From Volutella citrinella (Eukaryota > Ascomycota > Sordariomycetes > Hypocreales > Nectriaceae): DNA of 64,000 nt. The stretch spans positions 2,108,001-2,172,000 of the forward strand of contig JAWZSP010000005.1 in assembly GCA_034401135.1 (NCBI GenBank). The letters are read 5' to 3'. Position 1 is the stretch's first letter. Each line of letters opens with the position of its first letter. The position numbers were made by a program, and so were the translations under genes. The notes under the pieces are model-generated. The model was not told the DNA's origin and searched no databases. It saw nothing but the letters and a program-made list of their open reading frames with translations. This document shows, piece after piece, positions 22,305-35,415 of this stretch.

Positions 22305-23323
22305 CTATTTCTTTTGCCTCTTGTTCTCGTCCTCGGCCACGGCATCCGCCTTTTCCGCTCCCTCTTCGACGTCGAGTCGGCTCCGCTTCAGGCCCTTCAT
22401 CTTGCGCAGCTGCAGCTCGCTCAGATCCTGCTTGCCCAGGTGGACCCGGCCAAACTTGTCTCCCATGGAGTCCGTCGTGATGTTCTTCTTGGTGCGCTCC
22501 TCAAGACCCCGGGGCGTCTTCATGGCCTCCTTGAGGACGGCCTCCTCAGCCTCGCGGACGCGGCCGACGCGGAAGTCCATACGGGGGCCGATCTCGTCGA
22601 CCTCGACACGCGGCAGGCGCTGGCCGCTGCGCTTGGTGCGGATGGTGTAGACGCGCAGGTGGATGGCAGGCTTGGCATCGCCCGCGCCGGTGTCGTCCTC
22701 GGCGCTGATGGACACAATGTACTGCAGACCCTCGACGTCGATCTTGTCGGCCGTCTCGCCGCGGAAGAAGTCGATGAACATGCTCTTGGCCATGGTGTAC
22801 TCGTTGGACACGGGGCTCTCAAAGGCGGTTCCGGCGAAGAGCAGCATGGGGCGCATGCCGACGGCAAACTTCTTGGTCTTGAACTGGGCGATGGCGCGGT
22901 AGCTCTCCGGGTCGAGGTAGAGCTCGAGCATGTCCAGGACCTTGTAGCCAAAGGTGCGAACCAGGGTGAGGTTGTGGGGTCGCTTCTTCTGGCTGCTGCC
23001 AAACACGAGGAGACTGCAGTCATTCTTCTCGGAGAAGAACTCGAGCGAAGAGGGGTCGTCGAAGGGGTGGATGGGGTTCTTCTTGGTGAACTTCTTGGCG
23101 AGGGGCACGCGAAGCTGGTAGAGATCGTTCAGTGCATCCTGGACGACCTGCGAGCAGGTTGTGCCGCGCAGGAAGAGGCAGGACTTGGGGTTCTCGACGG
23201 CCTTGGGCTCGCGCTTCTCGAGCGCCCGCTTCGAGCGGGCATTGCGGGGTTTCCTAAGCAGCGTGAGTGATTGCGATGGGGGGGCAGCGAGGGTGACTGT
23301 GCCGCTTACACTTGGCGGAGCAT
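22305..23323 (-). CDS. RPF2: Ribosome biogenesis protein RPF2 (Brix domain), 320 aa
   Basis: A 14-nt first exon (23323-23310, encoding MLRQ plus two bases of a Val codon) is followed by a 56-nt intron (GTAAGC...TTAG) and a second exon, 23253-22305. The joined N-terminus runs through VKPRNARSKRALEKREPK, a hallmark of Rpf2. The Brix domain follows, with KNDCSLLVFGSSQKKRPHNL and MLELYLDPESYRAIAQF segments, and the tail is rich in Lys/Glu. Rpf2 pairs with Rrs1 and recruits 5S RNP (5S rRNA, uL18, uL5) to pre-60S particles in the nucleolus. Length fits the family (about 320-345 residues). Without the tiny exon the protein would start at an internal Met and lose the conserved N-terminus. The gene shares a 504-bp divergent promoter with PEX5. 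Confidence 0.93.
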
Positions 23324-23827
23324 CTCGTATCTTTGTGATTGTGATTGCCCGTGTATACCAATGGCTGGGCAGACAGACCTTTTGGAGTCGTTCTGGCGAG
23401 CAGGAAAAAAAATCAATGGGTCCGTCCGTCCCTTATCGATAACGCCCTCACCGTTCGGTGAGCTTCGCTTTGAGCAGCAACGACGCCCCACTTTGCCCTA
23501 GACAGGCTTGGGCAGGTCTTGCCGGGATGGTTGCCGGGATGGAAGGAGCAGCCGGGACGTCACCCCGCAGTCGTCACGTGTGTTCTCCGGTCGGAGGAGG
23601 GATGGGTGGTGTACACGCTCCGGCCAAGCCTCGGCATTTCCCCCGCCGAGCCATGGCCGCGACTCCGATGACCTTTGATTCCATACCAACGACCGGAAGC
23701 TTCCATCGTCCTTCTTCATCAACCACGGATGCGGGTGCCAACCTCCTGAGCTCAAAAATCCCCTCGTTACTGTCCCCGCCCGCCACCTAATCTCTCCCAA
23801 CATTTCCCTTGCCTCCCCTCCAGCGAC
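23324..23827. promoter_or_regulatory. RPF2/PEX5 divergent promoter region
   Basis: The two start codons are 504 bp apart on opposite strands, so both promoters share this region. It contains a CCTCGG element near the PEX5 side. No clear TATA box is visible. Confidence 0.6.
23629..23634 (+). promoter_or_regulatory. CCTCGG element (FarA/FarB-type site)
   Basis: CCTCGG lies about 195 bp upstream of the PEX5 ATG. In Aspergillus this core is bound by the fatty-acid regulators FarA/FarB, which control peroxisomal genes. A 6-mer in a 500-bp region has roughly a one-in-five chance of appearing, so this is suggestive only. Confidence 0.3.
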
Positions 23828-25872
23828 ATGTCGTTTCTGGGTGGCGGTGCCGAGTGCTCTACGGCTGGCAATCCACTGAGCCAGCTCCAGAAGCACGTTC
23901 AAGATGACAAGACGCTCCAGCGCGACCGTCTCGTCGGCCGAGGGCCAGGAGGACAACTGAACGGTTTCCGTAGCCAGAGTGCAAATGCGCCGCAAGATGA
24001 GGTACAGTATCGCCCCGCCCTTGCTTTGTCGTTCCATCATCACGCACTGTCATCGTCGTCGTGTGAGGGGCCATTACTAATGCGGGATCCCGCCGGTTTT
24101 AGATGATGAACGGCTTCCTAAACAGCGGCCCAGGCCTGCAGCAGGAGTTCCCTATGCAGCCCGGCCACGTACCTCTCACTCCCGCCCAGCATGCTCATAT
24201 GCGAACCAGCTCCGCGTCGCCGTCATGGGCGCAGGACTTCCACGGCCAGCCCGCCATGGAGTCCGGCTTCCAGGCCCCCCCCGGAGCCCACTTCAGTGCC
24301 GACGAGTTCTCCCGATTTCAGCAAATGAACGCCCAGAGCTCGTCGTCAAGGTCGAGTCCGATGCCAACGCAACTTAACCAGCAGCGACCAATGCTTGGCG
24401 TCGGTATGATGAATCGGGGAATGAACTATGGCATGGCTGGCCCAACCATGTTCCAACCGATGTATCAAAACCAACAGCCCATGCACCAAGAACAGCAACA
24501 GCAGCAGCCGGAAGGCAAGGGTAAGGGCCGCCTAGTCGAGCTGGACGACACGAAGTGGGAGGAGCAGTTCGCCCAGATGGAACTGCAGGACCAGGACAAG
24601 GCAAAGGAGGATCTCGAGGCAAACGCTGCGGAGCGTGAGCTGAATGAAATGGACCAAAAGCTCCAGGAAACCAATGAGTTCAGTGATTTCGAAAACATTT
24701 GGAATGGAATACAAGCTGAGACGGCTACTGCTAGGTCCATGGTGAATGACGAGATGTTCGACCAATTCGATACCGAATGGAGCAACAGCATGATGCCCGA
24801 CTTCGAGGGCGTTGGCGACTGGGGCCGCTTCGGAGACCCGGCCGTCGAAAGCTACCTCTTCGAAGAGGAAAACTTCTTCCGCGACGAGAAGAATGCCTTT
24901 GAGGAGGGTGTGCGCATTATGAAGGAGGGTGGCAATTTGTCACTCGCCGCCCTGGCCTTCGAGGCCGCCGCCCAGCAGAACCCTGAGCACATCGAGGCAT
25001 GGGTGTACCTTGGTTCCGCGCAAGCTCAGAACGAAAAGGAAACGGCCGCTATTCGAGCACTCGAACAAGCGCTCAAGCTTGACCCGAACAACCTGGCTGC
25101 CCTCATGGGCCTTGCTGTTTCATATACCAACGAGGGATACGACAGTACTGCATATCGCACTCTCGAGCGATGGCTGTCCGTTAAGTACTCCAACATCCTC
25201 GACCCCAAGGACGTGCACCCTGTTGCCGAGATGGGATTCACGGACCGGCAGCAGCTCCACGATAAAGTGACGAACCTGTTTATCAAGGCTGCGCAGCTTA
25301 GCCCCGACGGCGTGCACATGGACCCAGATGTCCAGGTTGGCCTGGGCGTCCTGTTTTACGGCGCCGAGGATTACGACAAGGCCGTCGACTGTTTCCAGTC
25401 GGCCCTTCATTCGACGGAACAGGGCACCTCTAACCAGCAGGAGCAGCTTCACCTGTTGTGGAACCGTCTTGGAGCGACCCTGGCCAACAGTGGACGGTCC
25501 GAGGAGGCCATCGCCGCCTACCAAGAGGCGCTTTCGATTGCGCCCAACTTTGTGCGCGCTCGTTATAACCTTGGTGTCAGTTGTATCAACATCAACTGTC
25601 ACCAGGAAGCTGCCTGCCACTTCTTGGCCGCGTTGGAGATGCACAAGGCCATTGAGAAGTCGGGTCGTAGCAAGGTCTACGAGATTCTCGGCGACGGCGC
25701 TGGCGGTGCCAAGGTTGACGAAGCCCTCGACCGAATGTCGGCCCAGAATCGCAGCAGCACTCTCTACGATACCCTGCGCCGCGTCTTCACTCAAATGGGT
25801 CGCCGGGACCTTGCTGAGAAAACTGTTGCTGGCGTGGACCCCGACGTCTTCCGTCCCGAGTTTGAATTCTAA
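23828..25872 (+). CDS. PEX5: Peroxisomal targeting signal 1 receptor PEX5, 647 aa
   Basis: Two exons, 23828-24001 and 24103-25872, flank a 101-nt intron (GTACAG...TTTTAG) that leaves the frame at phase 0. The protein binds C-terminal SKL-type signals in the cytosol and carries cargo to the peroxisomal docking complex. Cys10 sits in MSFLGGGAEC, the conserved mono-ubiquitination site used for receptor recycling. The unstructured N-half has Pex14/Pex13-binding aromatic motifs: WAQDF (about 100), WEEQF (about 210) and WSNSMMPDF (about 284). A Gln-rich stretch precedes them. From about residue 320 a TPR array begins (AALAFEAAAQQNPEHIEAWV, ALKLDPNNLAALMGLAV, ALSIAPNFVRARYNLGV) and continues to about 600. 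Starting at the exon 2 Met would delete Cys10, so the upstream exon is well supported. Confidence 0.95.
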
Positions 25873-28800
25873 ACGCGCATATTGAGCAAGGAAGAGACGA
25901 GGAAAACGAACACAGGGTAATGGCGAAGGACGGCAGGGGTAGCAAAGGCGTAGACGAAGGCTTGGGGCCAGGATTGCCGAGGCAACATGGTTTTCAACGA
26001 GGACTGCGTCACTGGAGTCGTCTCGGATGACATTCACGAAGGTATCTGCATGGTTGGAACGAGCATGTACGATTGGACATAAGCTAAATGATGACATGAT
26101 GGAACACTTTTATTTTCTTCCCAGACCTTGCACAACGCTGGACGACTAGATGACACGCTTGCCGTCAACGTCCTCAACGGGGGGCGTATGTGCAGGGCAA
26201 TGTGTAGTTGCTGGGACGGCGACAACTTGACACCGTGATCGATCATCAAAGCACCCACTCCATCACGGGGCAGGAATGTCACCGCAGACCAATTTACTGC
26301 GTAACAGCAGGAGACATGCCGTGCACTTCTGGTCCAATTCTCGGGGCCACTCGCCCCGCGTGGCATTCTCGCGGGCATGTCATTCTACCTGGCGCCTGGG
26401 CCTGGACGGTATCACCTGTGCCACGTCCACCGGAAAGCCAAGACAGGTTCACACCATTGGCCATGAAGAGACGGGCACAAACGGCCAGGTCCCGCCTTGG
26501 CCAAGGACTCACTCAGGGTGTCACGAAGAGAAGCCGCCGCGGCAACTCGGCGGGGCTGAAGGTGACGGGGCTGGCGGCAACGGGAGGGAAGTATTGGTGT
26601 GCATGCCGACGAGGCCGGATCGACACGCTCCACGCACATGGCATGAGATTTCACCGAGGAGGACTCAGACGGGACCCATTGGGTGTCAGAAGCAGGCCAC
26701 TCTGACGCATTGTCCCTCCAAGCCGGGAAGCGTATACTTGGTGTGACTGGCATTTGACAAGCTCTCTGGCAACAAAAGCAGGCCCAGACCTGCAGATTGG
26801 CTAAGAACTGCCATTTGGGAACGCTTCAGAGCCGATCCTGCACCCTAAGGACAGCGGGACGAAGGAAAAGAAAGCAGCGCATGTTGGAGAAGGGCCGGGT
26901 GAAGGGCAGAGGAAGTCAAAGCCACTGATACCTGCATCTGCCGGTGGTGTCTGTCTCAGCACCCGCAGATACTGCGCAGCGCCAGCACGCTGTCCAATGG
27001 AGTCGAGGACCTGATGATGGCTTGGCGCGTACAGAGAAAGGGGCAGCGTGACGAGAGGAGGTCTGAGACAGTGCAGAGTGTGGGCTGATGTTGCGCACGC
27101 CAGGCACCTGACGAGCCCCATTGGAGCGACCGTAGTTTCCACAGAGGTCCAGCTCTGGCATCAGGGACGGTGTTGGCGTCTGCTGCGTGTGATGGCCCGG
27201 GTGGCTCGGTACGTGCAACATGATGGCGGCCATCGACACGAGCTGCATGGCTTCAGGAGCGAGAGACATTGCGTGGCCTAGAACGCTCGCACCTTGCGCA
27301 ACAACGGCTGCCCTCAGACGGCCCCATTCATTGTTCTGTCGGCTGCCTTGTCATCTAATGCGAGACCCCGAATATCCAGGTCGGCGGCCCCGTTCATGGC
27401 CCTGGTTGGCATCTATCACCTCCTTCACACACCGTCACATTACATCACATCTCAGCACAGCACGGCACTCAGCTGGGACAGCATCTGCGTTGAGTGATTG
27501 AAACACTGTCCCGATGATACCACGGGCTGGAGCCGCTGCCGTTCACACATGGCCGGCTACATACTGCACAGCAGGCGTCAACCTGCTGGACCAAGTGTGT
27601 ACCAATCTACCCAACACTTACACATCGGTGTGGGGACGGAGGGTCAAGGCAACATACATGGCCGTCGAGCTGACCAAGTTTCTCTCTCTCTTGGTTGTAC
27701 ACACGATGGGGTGAGCTAGGGCCAGCACCGGCAGGCTGCAGCCCTGAGCGTCGTGAGGCGGGGACGATCTGGATTCTGAAGGATGAAGCAGTGCTTGCTG
27801 AACCTGGGGGCTGAGTACAACCAAGACTGAATAGGAAGGATCGGCATGGGTGCGTGTTCAATACTTGCGACTCGCATACAAAACAACGTTGCCGCGCCGG
27901 GGTTCTCACTGATGTTCTGCGGGACAGCCTTGGTGTTTGTGATGGCATTCAACATGGGGCACTTGCCGTCTGATAGCGCAACGCGGCCCAACGGCGAGCA
28001 GAGTTGTAGAGGCATATCTCCAAAAGTGCAAATAGTTCTGTCAGGATATACCCCACTGGATCCTCTCTCATAAACGTGGATAAACGTGTATTCATCCAAA
28101 GCCTGGCATGTTAGTGGCTTGTAAGTTTGGGTGGCTGCGGTTGTGCAACGGCAACCCCCATGTTCGTGCCACCCCGAGACTTGTCGGGCATATTATTCTC
28201 GTGCTTCGAAAAGTACATACAATCCTTTTGACAATCCCAAGTAGGCCAGCCCTCTTACATGCATACGGAATGGCCGGCGCTTAGTGGTGTCCGTGTGTCA
28301 CCCGGCATCTTCACTTGTGCGTTGCGCATGTTTTGGGACAAGAGTGTCGACTTCCCCTAATGCTGGCAATGGCGCTAGAATTATGGCCATGGATGAGATA
28401 GTCTAGTGAGCAACGTGATGAGAGAAGACGGTTGGGAAATGCGTGGCTCGCAAAAGGTTGGATGGATGGCGTGTTGCTGTCTCTCCTCATGCACTCCGGC
28501 CGGCAAGATGACTGGTCGAATTCAGCATAGCGCGGTACTTTTGAACTCAGCGCAAGGATGAGAGTGCTTCGATTATCGACAATATAAGAGCATCCTCGAT
28601 ATTCCAGACCATTTCTCTGAAGAAAGGATTTCGTAGGGAAGGAATGCTGCATCGGACCGTCTCGGGGCGTGAGCAAGACTTGCGTTGGGTGCTGTCGTCG
28701 GGCGCTCAATGTCCAAAGCCTGCTGTGCCTGCCACAGACCACGTTCGCGCAGCGACGGAAACAGAAGCTACCAGCCGCCACAGAAGGTTTTAAGCTGTCT

Positions 28801-31800
28801 GGTATCCGTAATCAACGGATCTGTGTGCAATCACCGACGACGATGCCTAATCGGGGTGGCAATCAAGGCCAGTCTCAGTACCTCCCTACAGTCCACTGGG
28901 CTGCAGCATTGCAAACTGGGCGACAGAGTTTGTTGGTGTCAGGTTGTCAACAATGCCACACATGGCAATCATGTGGGGGCAGGAGAAATAATCATGCTGT
29001 GACAAACTGACCGCACTGGAGGCATGGCAGCCAAGGTCGGTAAGCCTTGATTAGTAGGCTTTGCTTCTTGCCTGCACACGGAGAAGCAAAGAAAAATGAG
29101 AAACGCTATCTGTGAATGTGACAGTGTCGAGATAGGCAGGGATTAGTCCCTGTGGCCAGCTGAGCGGCTTGGGCGCAGAGGCTGAGCCCTGTCATGAGGT
29201 TCCTTGGATGAAGGAAGTGATGTATCGCATTTGCATGGCCGAGGCCACGGGCCGGGAATGGCGCTCAGCTCCCATCAGCCTGCCGCATACTGCGAAACGA
29301 GCTCCTGAGGCCACCTCAAGCAGGTACGCCAGCTACGGCTGAGAGCCCAAGGTCGTCTGCGCATTTGAGGTTTTCGCTGTCAAGAATCACATGTGCTCCA
29401 GAGCTAATGCATGCTTCTTCCCTTGTTTTGGGCTCAATGCCAATCGGGCACTGGATGGATGTCAGTAGTGTTGGTCGATGATGGAGTGATGCGTCGACAC
29501 AACTCCAAAAGATCTGGTGTGTATGTCGAGAACTCGAGATGGCGTTCGGGCCTTCTTCAGGAACGACCAGTAATTGCCTTCTAGAGAATAGACGGGCGAT
29601 GGCGGCGGGCAGGTTTGGAAGGATTGCACTGCATGATGATAGCTCCTTCCTGATTCTTTTAGATAACTCTGCCTCATAATGCTAACGCTCCCTCTGTAGG
29701 TGCTCTACCACAGTCAAGCAATTACTCGTAGTAGTATTTATTACTGGGTATCTGTCACTACCTGCGAGAGGCTAGCAGCTCCGGGGAAAGGAGGGGGGGG
29801 CTAGCTTATTCAAACCAAGCGTCGCTCACATGGCTGTTCATGGAGACATGGACGGGGGCGGCGGGCTGGGCTGCGAAAAGGGGGAGACTGACTCCCTTTC
29901 CTTTCCCAGGTTGGAAGCCCCGGTGGGAGATGGGTCGTCGCCGGTGGGACTGCTTGCCTAAAGCCGCTTTGTAGACGCGTTTACGAATAGGGAAATGCAA
30001 TGCAGGTCGCCGACAGGCAGTTTTCAGGTGTGTGGTTGACGCTGAAAGCGATGGAGGGCAGCCGTTGGGGAAAATGTGCCGGAATGTCTCAGGCCGCTTT
30101 GACAGCAGCCATGTTTTGTAAGGAGGGTGTGTAGCTGGTTTAATCACCACATTCACGCCTACAAAAGAAGCGCGAATCGATAACACAGATGTAAATCAAT
30201 TACTTGAGATCTTGATCTGTCTGAGATGGGCAAGACAACCTGGGCAATGGCGGGCATCCTTCCATCAGCGATCGCCGGGGAGAAGCCGTGATGAAGCCGG
30301 TGTGGAGCACTTATTGTGGAGAACAGGAACATTTCTAACCCGATGGCATGGGTCAAGGATGTTACGACTCAGGAGCCTAGGAGAGGAAGCCAACTTCTCC
30401 CTATTACAGAGCAACCTCGTCGGCAGCCGGCGCGTACGGCCGCCAGCCATGGCCAGCACGCTTTTCAATTTTGGCCCTCGGAGACTCGGAGAGGCGATGG
30501 CGCAACGCGGTCGACTTTTTCGCTCGTCATAGCTCGTCATCTCGTTCGGGCAACCTTGGGTGCACAGCGCAGTAGCATCTTTCTAGTGGACACCACCGGG
30601 CCATACTTAGTCAAGCAAGACCAGCCCTTTTTCGAGACAAGAGGATTGAGCAGCCAGCTGAACCACGTGGGTGTGACACTCCAAGTGGCAGGGGAGAGAG
30701 ACACCGATAGCACCGGTTCTCGCGAGTAAGTAGTGGCACTGGGCACAGTACAGTATGGGGTAATTAGGCCTTGGGGTGCTCGTGCCGCCTTCGCCATTCC
30801 GCGGGAGGCCAAACGACCAGGGCAACTGGGCTAGCTTTGATGATGCATGATTTGAAGGGGGTAACATTGCGCTTTGTCCTCCGTGGATGCCGGCGCTGCC
30901 AATGTAGGACGTCGGTATGCGCGTCGCTGCAGCGAGACGAATCTCCTCAGCGACAACCAGGCTCTGGCTGGGCTCAAAGGAGTCTGGGATCGACATGGGG
31001 AGAGTTTAGTGCGCGGCGAGCAATCATGAGGATCCCTTGCGACGGGCCAGAGAGCAGAAAGGGCCCAAAGGGGGACGGGGTCCGTGGGCACCGGTCACGG
31101 CTGCCCACGTGAAGAAGTCGGGCAACACTGGTTTCGTCGCGCATAGCACCCTCCCCGTCGAGAGCAAACTATGCCGAGCGCCTGCCAACCACGCCGCCTG
31201 GAGATCGCGGGTTAGCGCGTGGCACTGGCATGCTGATGGAGAGGGGAGCATGTGCCTGGCGGCTGGGTGCCGCACTACGCGGAAGTTGACGAGTGGAGGC
31301 AAGATGCGACGAGAGAAACTCAGGTCCCTTTGAAAGCTCTGTACTAGGCCAGGCTTGGCTTGTAATCAACACAAGCCTTGAGGTCGTCTGGCGCCAAAAA
31401 GCAACCACTTGGCCGCCTCCCCGACCAAGCCTGGAGCATGGGTTATTCAGGACGGCTGAGCTGTTGTCGTACAAGAGTCAACCCCAGGCCAGTGAAGCGT
31501 CTATATGTTTCGTATCTCGCATGCAAACGACACGCGGCAGTTCCGTCTGAATAACACGCGTGAACGCCAGATGCCCAGAGGATAAGGTGATGGGGCTGTG
31601 TGGCTGCTCGGATTTCAAATGGTAGATTGGCGAGCAGTCCCGGATGAGTAGGTACCTATTTGGAGGCGCATACTCGTGCTGATAACACAAATGGCATGGC
31701 CAGTGGTGCACCGGAGGACAGACAGGGCGGCGCTACTGCGTGATGGCCCAAGACATCCATCCAGGAAATGGAAATAGGCTCCTGCTTGCAGCCTGCAGGC

Positions 31801-34800
31801 ACAGCAGCACAGGCAAAGGCTATAGACTACTAGTCAGCAGCTAGTGCCTTACATAACGGATAGATGTCTGTTTCTAATGAGAACCTGGAGGGCAGGAGTA
31901 GTCATACCCAGACGGAGATGTGAATGACAAGAAATGGAGGGCGGGGTGGACGCCCGGGTAGAGGGGAGGTCGAGATTGTGCCTCTGGGGACAGAGTAAAA
32001 CATCCCACTCTCAGGCCAGCGAGGTGTTTCCGGACGTTTCTTTTGGCAGCACCATTTCCTTTTTTCTCCGTCACCTGGCGGCTGGCGGCTGGCTGGGAGG
32101 GGCAGAGAGTGGCCCTCCTGTCACCCGCGCCCGGGATGCGTCGCGGGGAGGCACGCTATCGATTGTGATGGGCTTTCCAGCACCTGCGCCTGGCCGGGAA
32201 GCGGGGAACGGACGGATGGGGCTCCCACACGGCCAACATGAGGGGTGCAACTCCCGTCCATTGCCGGGCAGCCTCCCAACTGCTTACACTCCCGAATATA
32301 CCACCCATGTGCAGCATGTTCTGCGTGCGTGCTCGTACGTGGTTCAGGCCACCAACAGTCCATATTCCATATCGGGGGCGGGGCGCGGCCGTCTCCATGG
32401 CCGGAGCTGGTGGCCAGGGCGAAAGTGTTGGGAAGAGGGTGAAATGATGCAAAATGATGCAGAGACAAGCCAGAAGGGGACCTGGATGCTGCATGCAAAC
32501 TAACTTGCAAAGAGATTACTGCTATGTCCGTACCACTGGGTAATTACCACCAGGACCGCAACTGCAAAAGTGCAGCGCGTAGCACGCAATCTACCACTGC
32601 ATTCTGGGCTTTCTGCCTTGGTCTGCATTTGGATCTGCGTAAGGTATGTACTCTATCTTCGGTGCTGTGACAGGGAAGACTCAATGATTAATAACCTTGA
32701 GTGAGTCGCATGGCAGAACGTGCCAACTAGACCGCAGCCAAGGCCAGGGCGGTCGACCGGTCAGTGGCACACGGCGTGTTGAAGGGTAAATTGTTCCTAG
32801 TCTAATAATTGTATCCTTATCTGTAGTAGTTGTATGGCTCTTCAGATGGCCCCCGCGCGCTCTATACGATCGTTGCCGATTCCGTAGCTGCCCGCAGTGT
32901 GTGTCCTGTGCAAATCCGCGGAGCACAAGCTGCACAACCTCTGCCCAGTGATAGCCTGTGATAGCGTGCAAGGTCAATGTCGACCAAGCCCTCTTCCTCT
33001 CCCACCATTCCCTAGGGGGGCATGCACAACACGCTACTACCGCTGTACGGATGGAATAATGCTGGACAAGGGCACCAAGGCATAAAATACCTGGTCACCT
33101 TGGGTGGAGGCAGAGTTACCGATGGGCCAGTAGCGTGCCGCTCTGGGCAGATGCACCTCACGTGGCGGCGGAAGATCGCGCATGCAGAGGGCTAGGCGAC
33201 TCATGCCCCTCCGGGAAAGGCGCCTGAGAAAGTTTACCGCAGGCGGGACTGGGGCCCGACATGGGGGTGTGTGCTAAGGATGCCGCTTGTGGGCGGCGCA
33301 CGAGGCGCCCTGGCTGTTGGGGGGGGGGAAGCCACGAGTGAGAGACACATCCAACGCAACCTCACCCATCCATCCCCATTTGCCATGGCTGCGCCGTGCC
33401 ACCACCCCTGCAGCCAGACTGGGTTGCGGGCCAGTGATCAATACGCCTGTGCTATTGACTCCAGCACTTAACACCACCGCCAGCGTGCTAAGTATGTACA
33501 GCACCTATGTACTTGGTGCGCGCCCTCATGCCGCGCGTTGGCGTTGTCCACGCGTTGGATGTGGATGTGAGCGTTCTGCATGCGGCGTCCGAGTCCAGTC
33601 CTCTGGCGAGCCGCCTGGTATTAATTAATTATCAAAAAGGGCAGCGGTTCAGACACGCCCCGGCCGCCGCCGTCGTCGTCCATGGCTGGTCGCACTGTAC
33701 GGAGTGCACCTTGGGAATTAGTTTGCGTCGCTTCGGAGCTCCCTGAATATCAAGGCAATGGAAACCACGTTGCCCCATTTGTGCAATGGCCGAAGAGGCA
33801 CCTCGCATGCTGGGAGGCGAGAGTCGTACGTACCGAGGGCCAAGTAGCATCCTGCGTACGTAGGCAGGTCATGGCGGTGCGACCCATCGGCCAGCGAGGG
33901 GGGTCGACATGAGTTGATCCTCGTACAGGTGCGTGTTGCCCAAAGTGGCTTGGGGATGGGAAAACGAGCAGCCGTGTCGAGGTGCTGGAGGTGCAAGTGG
34001 TTTCTGCACCAGCCCTGCGTATGTACAGCCCGCCCTGCAAGAAAATTGCAGCAGTCCTTGCTGTTTTGGCAACCAAGCTAGCCACGAGAGCAAGGGATCC
34101 TAGCCTAATGTCACAGCTAGGAGCATTGATCTCCTTGTGATCCCTCGTGTCGTTGAAGCCTCCATCGCACTAATGGCCAGTCTGTCAAGCCGGAGCGTCG
34201 CCCGTCCCTGTTCTGTGCGTTGTACAAACACATATTTATGACAGGGAGGATTGATAGGACCAGGAATCACGGTTCGCATAGCTCACGCTTTGGCATCAAC
34301 AAACCCAGTAACGGGCCGTCCGTGCCTTGTCCGTCCCGGATGTCTGGCGACGTCGGAGGCTGTTGTACTTGGGCTGATGGTTCATGGTTTGTGCCGCCTT
34401 GATATATAATCAATTAATTCCCTGGGGCACTGCCTCCCTTGTCCGTTTTCGCCTCGTCAATAAACAGAGAGGCCGAGTGTTTCTCCCTCCACGTCGTGTG
34501 TGCCCCATGCCGCTTCCTCTCAATCCCGACCCACGCCTGTCGGGACGTGGCACGAGCACCATGTGCCACACATGTCTCAAATGCTGCACTCTGGCAAACA
34601 GCCGCTAACATGGCAATTCGCTCTCGGCCAGCGCAAAGGACTGGCGACCTGCGGCAGTTGTCGCACCGGCGTCGCCTCGTGGAATCCTTCGCCCCCTTTC
34701 CATGTGCCGGGCACGGAGTATCCGAAATTCTGGTGCTCCTGGCTTGAGGGATCTCCTAGGTTTGATGAAATATACCTTGCGGTCTCGCCACGCGCTCCGT

Positions 34801-35330
34801 ACCTCCTCCTACCGTAATAATAAGGTACTCGGAAGCATTAATCCGCTGCAGGTGTAATTGGGTCGTGGAATTTCTGCCTCGGCCGGGATTCGCTTTGGAA
34901 CGAGGAGGGAGCGAGGGACCCAGATCCTCCAGGTCCAGTTGCAGGGACAGAAAGCCAAAAGATTGGTTTTGCCTAAAACATTGGAGTGGCTGAGAAACGC
35001 GATGGGCTTACAATCAAAGGGTCTTCTCGCTGGTCAGATACCAACCCTGTGCGTCTTGGGTGATGGGCCGATGGCCACTTATTACCAGATGGACAAGCCA
35101 GCAGCTGCCGAGGGCCAGAGATGAAGCTGAGCGAGCCCCTGGTCCCTGACTGGCCTCGCTGCCGTCATATTTGGTCACGGTGCTCGTTGCTCAATACAAA
35201 GCGAAAACATGACAGATCTCTCGTACCAAGGCCATCCTGCATGATGCTAACAGTGACTATGGCTTTCGTGCAGACTCCCGTCCTCGTCCATCCGCCGAGG
35301 CACACACCAGCCCGCTTGGTCAACACATTT

Positions 35331-35345
35331 CACAGTGGCACTGTG
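35331..35345. repeat. 15-bp inverted repeat with CACAGT half-sites
   Basis: CACAGTGGCACTGTG consists of two 7-bp arms around a single G. A second palindrome with the same half-site lies 55 bp downstream. Confidence 0.65.
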
Positions 35346-35399
35346 CCTACCTTAGCGGCGACGGGACGAAACACCGTACCTACATAGCACTAGCGACCG

Positions 35400-35415
35400 A
35401 GCACAGTACTGTGCT
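35400..35415. repeat. 16-bp perfect palindrome with CACAGT half-sites
   Basis: AGCACAGTACTGTGCT equals its own reverse complement. It shares the CACAGT half-site with the inverted repeat at 35331. Confidence 0.7.

Noticed and set aside
22215..23270. 351-codon plus-strand frame over RPF2
   Set aside because: It is Leu/Val/Gly-rich and lies entirely on the RPF2 exon, with no domain. RPF2 on the minus strand is a clear Brix protein.
25120..26097. 325-codon antisense frame opposite PEX5
   Set aside because: It mirrors the PEX5 exon; high third-position GC keeps the antisense frame open. The translation has no domain and PEX5 is certain.
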